Source: Rubrivivax sp. (GTDB taxonomy: Bacteria > Pseudomonadota > Gammaproteobacteria > Burkholderiales > Burkholderiaceae). From it: 64,000 nt of DNA. Below, piece after piece: positions 60,507 to 64,000 of the stretch (positions within the stretch are counted from its first letter, which is position 1; every line of letters begins with the position of its first letter). The DNA lies in the NCBI GenBank assembly GCA_016790225.1, contig JAEUOZ010000069.1, positions 17,920 through 81,919 of the forward strand, read 5' to 3'. A model generated the notes under the pieces. The model was given only the letters and a program-made list of their open reading frames with translations. It was not told where the DNA came from and did not search any database. The translations under genes and the position numbers were made by a program.

Positions 60507-61733
60507 ATGCCCACCAACCCCCTGCCCAGCTCCTGTGACGTGCTCGTGGTCGGCGCAGGCCCCGCCGGCAGCGCCTGCGCCGCCTGGCTGGCCGGCCGCG
60601 GCGTGGACGTGGTGCTGGCCGACCAGCACGAGTTCCCGCGCGACAAGATCTGCGGCGATGGCCTCATCCCCGACGCACACACGGCGCTGAAGAAACTCGG
60701 CGTGTACGACGAGGTGATGGCGCACGCGGCCACGGTGCCACACGTGCGCTGCATCGGCCCCAGCGGGCGCCATGTGGACGTGCCCGGCTCGCTGTCGGTG
60801 CTGCCGCGCAAGGTGCTCGACGAGTTGCTGGTGCGCCACGCCGTGAAGGCTGGCGCGGCGCTGGCCACGCCACTGCGCTTCGAGGCGCCACTGCTCGACG
60901 GCGAACAGGTCGTCGGCGCGCGTTTCAGGCATGGCGACACACAACACGAGGTCAGCGCGCGCTGGGTCGTGCTGGCCACCGGTGCGGTGCCGCAGGCCGC
61001 CATCGCGGCCGGCCTGTGCGAGCGCCACACGCCCAGCGGCGTGGCGCTGCGCGGCTACGTCAAGCACGAAGGCCTGGCGGCCACGATCCGCCAGCTGCAG
61101 GTGGTGTGGCACCCCAGGCTGCGCGGCGGCTACGGTTGGATCTTCCCGGCGCCGGGTGGCCTCTTCAACATCGGCGCCGGCCTCACCGGCAGCCACCTGG
61201 AGCACGAAGGCCGTGGCCGCATGGCCGGCAACGTGAACCTGCGCGATTTCTTCAAGGCCTTCCAGGATGTGTACGAACCCGCGCGGCGGCTCATGACCGA
61301 GGGCACGCCGGTGGGCGAGCTCAAGGGCGCGCCGCTGCGCTGCTCGCTGGCGGGTGCCCGCTGGTCACGCCCCGGACTGCTGGGCACCGGCGAGGTGCTG
61401 GGCAGCACCTACGCCTTCACCGGTGAAGGCATCGGCAAGGCCCTGGAGACCGGCCTGCTCGCGGCACAGGCGGTTCTGGCCGCGCGCGACGGCGAACACG
61501 AAGCAGCCACACGTGCGCGTTATGAAACCAGCCTCGCGGCCCTCAAACCACGTTTCGAGATGTACGACACCGCCAGCCATGTCAACCGCCGCCCCTGGCT
61601 GGCCGATGTGGTGATCTGGCGCGCCAACAAGAGCCCGCGCATCCTGCGGCGCCTGTCGGGGCTGCTGGAAGAGACGCAGAACCCGGGCCACCTGCTGAGC
61701 TGGCGCGGGATCGGCAAACTGATGTTCGAGTGA
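60507..61733 (+). CDS. Geranylgeranyl-reductase-family FAD-dependent oxidoreductase
   Basis: 408 residues. FAD-binding Rossmann motif DVLVVGAGPAGSACA at the N-terminus, then PRDKICGDGLIP (the family PxxKxCGxG signature), a second dinucleotide motif GTGEVLGSTYAFTGEGIG, and a helical C-terminus. The family reduces isoprenoid double bonds or acts as a flavin halogenase-like monooxygenase; the substrate is unknown here. It is followed after 13 bases by a cyclophilin gene and then a glutamine amidotransferase gene, in one direction. Confidence 0.88.
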   Translation: MPTNPLPSSCDVLVVGAGPAGSACAAWLAGRGVDVVLADQHEFPRDKICGDGLIPDAHTALKKLGVYDEVMAHAATVPHVRCIGPSGRHVDVPGSLSVLPRKVLDELLVRHAVKAGAALATPLRFEAPLLDGEQVVGARFRHGDTQHEVSARWVVLATGAVPQAAIAAGLCERHTPSGVALRGYVKHEGLAATIRQLQVVWHPRLRGGYGWIFPAPGGLFNIGAGLTGSHLEHEGRGRMAGNVNLRDFFKAFQDVYEPARRLMTEGTPVGELKGAPLRCSLAGARWSRPGLLGTGEVLGSTYAFTGEGIGKALETGLLAAQAVLAARDGEHEAATRARYETSLAALKPRFEMYDTASHVNRRPWLADVVIWRANKSPRILRRLSGLLEETQNPGHLLSWRGIGKLMFE

Positions 61734-61746
61734 AAGAGAGCCCCTG

Positions 61747-62652
61747 ATGAAGCGCTTTGCGATCTCCGCCGCCCTGGCCCTGCTGCTCACCGCCTGCGGC
61801 GGCGGCGGTGGCGATTCCGGCGGGCCGCCGCCCACCGTCACCAGCAGCGCCACCACCAATTCGCCGCGCTACAGCGAGGAACTGCGCTTCACGCTGCTGG
61901 GCACCAACCTGGACCAGTCGCTCAACTTCACCAGCACCGGCTGCCGCGACTTCACGCGCCTGGCCGGCAGCACGGCCACGGTGGCGCAGTTCGGCTGCAC
62001 GGTCTCGGGTGTGGGCGCGCGCACCATCACCGTCAGCTCCAACGCCGTGACCGGCACGCTGGCGACGCTGAACTTCAGCATCAACATGCCCGAGGTGACG
62101 CTGTTCATCAGCAACGGCACCACGGTGTCGGGGCAGATCGTCATCGCGCTCAGGCCCGACCTGACGCCGATCACGGTGGACAACTTCCTGGCCTACGTGA
62201 AGACCGGCTTCTACAACAACACCGTGTTCCACCGCCATGGCCGCGTGTCGGACCAGTTCGGCAACATCACCGGCGAGTTCGTGCTGCAAGGCGGCGGCTA
62301 CAGCGCACCGCTGAACAGCAACACGAGTTTCGGCCTGCCCAAGACGCCGACACGGCCGCAGATCGCGCTGGAGCGTGGCCTCTCGAACCTGCGCTACACG
62401 GTGGCCATGGCGCGTGGCAGCGGCCTCAACACGGCCGACTCGCAGTTCTTCATCAACACCGTCGACAACGCCTTCCTCGACAACTCGGGCGGTGGCTACG
62501 CGGCCTTCGGCACCATCACCACCGGCACCACCACGGTCGATGCGATGGTGGCGGCGGCGTGCAACTTCTCGCCCGCCAACTTCGGCCTCAACAGCCCCGA
62601 CTGCCTGCCCGAGCCCAACCTCGTCATCGCCAGCGCGGTGCAGACACGCTGA
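61747..62652 (+). CDS. Lipoprotein peptidyl-prolyl isomerase (cyclophilin type)
   Basis: 301 residues. Lipoprotein signal (LLTACGGGGG, Cys about 18), a beta-rich N-terminal domain (about 30-115), then a cyclophilin domain (about 117-295): DNFLAYVKTGFYNNTVFHRH, GEFVLQGGGYS, VAMARGSGLNTADSQFFIN and YAAFGTI. Expected to catalyse proline isomerisation on exported proteins at the outer membrane or periplasm. The extra N-terminal domain is uncommon for PpiA-type enzymes. Confidence 0.9.
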   Translation: MKRFAISAALALLLTACGGGGGDSGGPPPTVTSSATTNSPRYSEELRFTLLGTNLDQSLNFTSTGCRDFTRLAGSTATVAQFGCTVSGVGARTITVSSNAVTGTLATLNFSINMPEVTLFISNGTTVSGQIVIALRPDLTPITVDNFLAYVKTGFYNNTVFHRHGRVSDQFGNITGEFVLQGGGYSAPLNSNTSFGLPKTPTRPQIALERGLSNLRYTVAMARGSGLNTADSQFFINTVDNAFLDNSGGGYAAFGTITTGTTTVDAMVAAACNFSPANFGLNSPDCLPEPNLVIASAVQTR

Positions 62653-62662
62653 GCCCCGCGCC

Positions 62663-63433
62663 ATGTGCCAGCTGCTGGGCATGAACGCCAACGTCCCCAC
62701 CGACGTGATGTTCAGCTTCGCCGGCCTGGCCACGCGCGCGCACGAGCACAAGGACGGCTTCGGCATCGCCTTCTTCGAGGATCGCGGCCTGCGCCATTTC
62801 ATCGACCACCACGGCGCGCGCACGAGCCCCGTGGCCGAGCTGGTGAAGCGCTACCCGATCAAGAGCGACAACGTCATCGCGCACATCCGCAAGGCCACGC
62901 AGGGCGCCGTGCGCCTGGAGAACACCCACCCGTTCGTGCGCGAGCTGTGGGGCCGCTACTGGGTGTTTGCGCACAACGGCGACCTCAAGGGTTTCGAACC
63001 CCGCCTGCACGCCGGTTTCCGCCCCGTGGGCGGCACCGACAGCGAACGTGCCTTCTGCTGGCTGATGCAGGAGCTGGCCAAGGCCCACGCCGCGGTGCCG
63101 AGCATCGAGGAGCTCAGCTGCACGCTGCGCGAGCTGCTGCCGCAGCCGGCGAAGCACGGCAGCTTCAACCTGCTGCTGAGCAACGGCCAGGCGCTGTGGG
63201 CGCACTGCTCCACGAACCTGCATGTGCTGGAACGGGCCCACCCCTTTGGCAGTGCCACGCTGGCCGACGAGGACCTGAGCGTGGACTTCGCCGCCCACAC
63301 CACGCCGGCCGACCGGGTGGCCATCGTCGCCACCGCGCCGCTCACCAGCGGCGAACCCTGGGTGGCGATGCAGCCGGGCGAGATGCGCGTGCTGCTCGGC
63401 GGCCGCACAGTGGCCCGCCAGGCCTGCCACTGA
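62663..63433 (+). CDS. Class II glutamine amidotransferase (YafJ-like)
   Basis: 256 residues. It starts MCQLLGMN, so Cys2 becomes the N-terminal nucleophile after Met removal. Ntn-fold markers: HKDGFGIAFFED, HIRKATQGAVRLENTHPF and FAHNGDL. It resembles stand-alone YafJ/Gn-AT_II proteins that release ammonia from glutamine or hydrolyse gamma-glutamyl bonds; the acceptor is unknown. It follows the cyclophilin gene by ten bases. Confidence 0.9.
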   Translation: MCQLLGMNANVPTDVMFSFAGLATRAHEHKDGFGIAFFEDRGLRHFIDHHGARTSPVAELVKRYPIKSDNVIAHIRKATQGAVRLENTHPFVRELWGRYWVFAHNGDLKGFEPRLHAGFRPVGGTDSERAFCWLMQELAKAHAAVPSIEELSCTLRELLPQPAKHGSFNLLLSNGQALWAHCSTNLHVLERAHPFGSATLADEDLSVDFAAHTTPADRVAIVATAPLTSGEPWVAMQPGEMRVLLGGRTVARQACH

Positions 63434-63521
63434 TCCGCGCCGGCTGCAGCCGGTGTGTGCCGGCCGGCCGGCCGCCGCGGCGCAGGCCACCGTGCACGCA
63501 CGCGCTCCTACACTGCCCCGC

Positions 63522-64000
63522 ATGAGCTGGCTTGGCATCGACTGGTCGCAGGTCTGGTACCCCGGCCCCCGCCACCCCTTCAGCGCCGACGAGATGGCAC
63601 GCGCCGGCAGCGACGCGCCGAGCGCCACCGCGGTGATGGTGGCGGTGACCAATGTCTTCACGCTCGGCCTGCTGGCGGTGGTGTTCGCGCCCGAGGGCCA
63701 GCGCGGGCGCACCGCCGTGGCCTTTGCACTGCTGGCCGCCGTGGGCGCCGCCGGCCTGCGCTGGCTCTGGTGGCGGCCCTGGCGGCGTGCGCTGATGCAG
63801 GCCTCGCTGTGCGTCGTTGCGCTGATGCCGCTGTCGGCCCTGCTGGTGCGTGAGCTCTACCCGGCGCGCGACGAGCGCCAGGCGCTGGCCGTGGTGCTGG
63901 CCGGTGGCGGCGCCGTGCTGACCCTGCTGTTCTGGTTCGTCGTCATCTACCGCGCGCAGCAGATCGCGGCGCGGCTGCGCGAGCAGGCCGAGCGAGAGAA
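63522..64000 (+). CDS. Multi-span membrane protein, C-terminus outside window
   Basis: 159 residues visible from ATG 63522, open to the window end. Three or four hydrophobic helices (about 38-58, 64-84, 90-110 and 122-145; last VLAGGGAVLTLLFWFVVIY) are followed by the polar start AARLREQAERE. This layout is that of the sensor part of a histidine kinase or diguanylate cyclase, with a HAMP or coiled linker beginning, but no catalytic part is visible, so the function is open. Confidence 0.6.
   Translation, partial: MSWLGIDWSQVWYPGPRHPFSADEMARAGSDAPSATAVMVAVTNVFTLGLLAVVFAPEGQRGRTAVAFALLAAVGAAGLRWLWWRPWRRALMQASLCVVALMPLSALLVRELYPARDERQALAVVLAGGGAVLTLLFWFVVIYRAQQIAARLREQAERE

Overview
The window is high-GC DNA from a betaproteobacterium, most likely order Burkholderiales. 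The support is the rpoN-lptB-lptA block, argS next to a SPOR gene, malate synthase G, RsmE and the strong G/C bias at codon third positions. No rRNA, tRNA, CRISPR array or complete insertion sequence was seen.

Layout. 1-5.3 kb: a truncated winged-helix/protein-kinase/TPR gene divergent from a lipoprotein with four Ig-like repeats, followed by a clear terminator. 5.8-12.3 kb: two divergent acyl-CoA ligases, an amidase, rsmE and a YidB-type gene. 12.4-19.9 kb (minus strand): an RlmL-type rRNA methyltransferase, rpoN, lptB, lptA, dsbA, an FtsN-like SPOR gene and argS. 20.1-21.6 kb: a Ser/Thr kinase with a cyclic-nucleotide-binding domain. 21.6-55.5 kb: a large accessory island. 55.5-64 kb: ordinary metabolism (LysR regulator, haloacid dehalogenase, malate synthase G, TraR/DksA protein, geranylgeranyl-reductase-like oxidoreductase, lipoprotein cyclophilin, class II glutamine amidotransferase, truncated membrane protein).

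The island is the striking part. It encodes four caspase/metacaspase-fold proteins, a serpin with an inhibitory-type hinge, a secreted S1 (chymotrypsin-fold) protease, two OmpA-type proteins, a DUF4384 lipoprotein, several small exported proteins, an atypical membrane-anchored kinase, one polypeptide joining a SEDS (FtsW/RodA) domain to a penicillin-binding transpeptidase, an alpha/beta hydrolase with a YbjN-like tail, and a TPR/TIR pair. It also encodes an ECF-type sigma factor with a probable one-pass anti-sigma factor.

A bipartite element, TCTGAC, 16 bases, CGTC, occurs at exactly this spacing and in the correct orientation upstream of thirteen transcription units of the island. A fourteenth copy has a degenerate -35. 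One copy lies in front of the sigma gene itself. The island therefore looks like one autoregulated envelope-stress or secretome regulon with a caspase/serpin/serine-protease module at its centre. Nearly all the regulated products carry export signals. Three caspases contain a canonical EF-hand loop, the S1 zymogen would be activated by a cut after Lys, and the serpin's predicted P1 residue is Lys. These points suggest, but do not prove, a calcium-dependent Lys-specific protease cascade with a serpin brake. The last caspase ends in a lectin-fold (FGE-like) domain whose C-terminal segment resembles a diversity-generating-retroelement variable region; no reverse transcriptase lies in the window.
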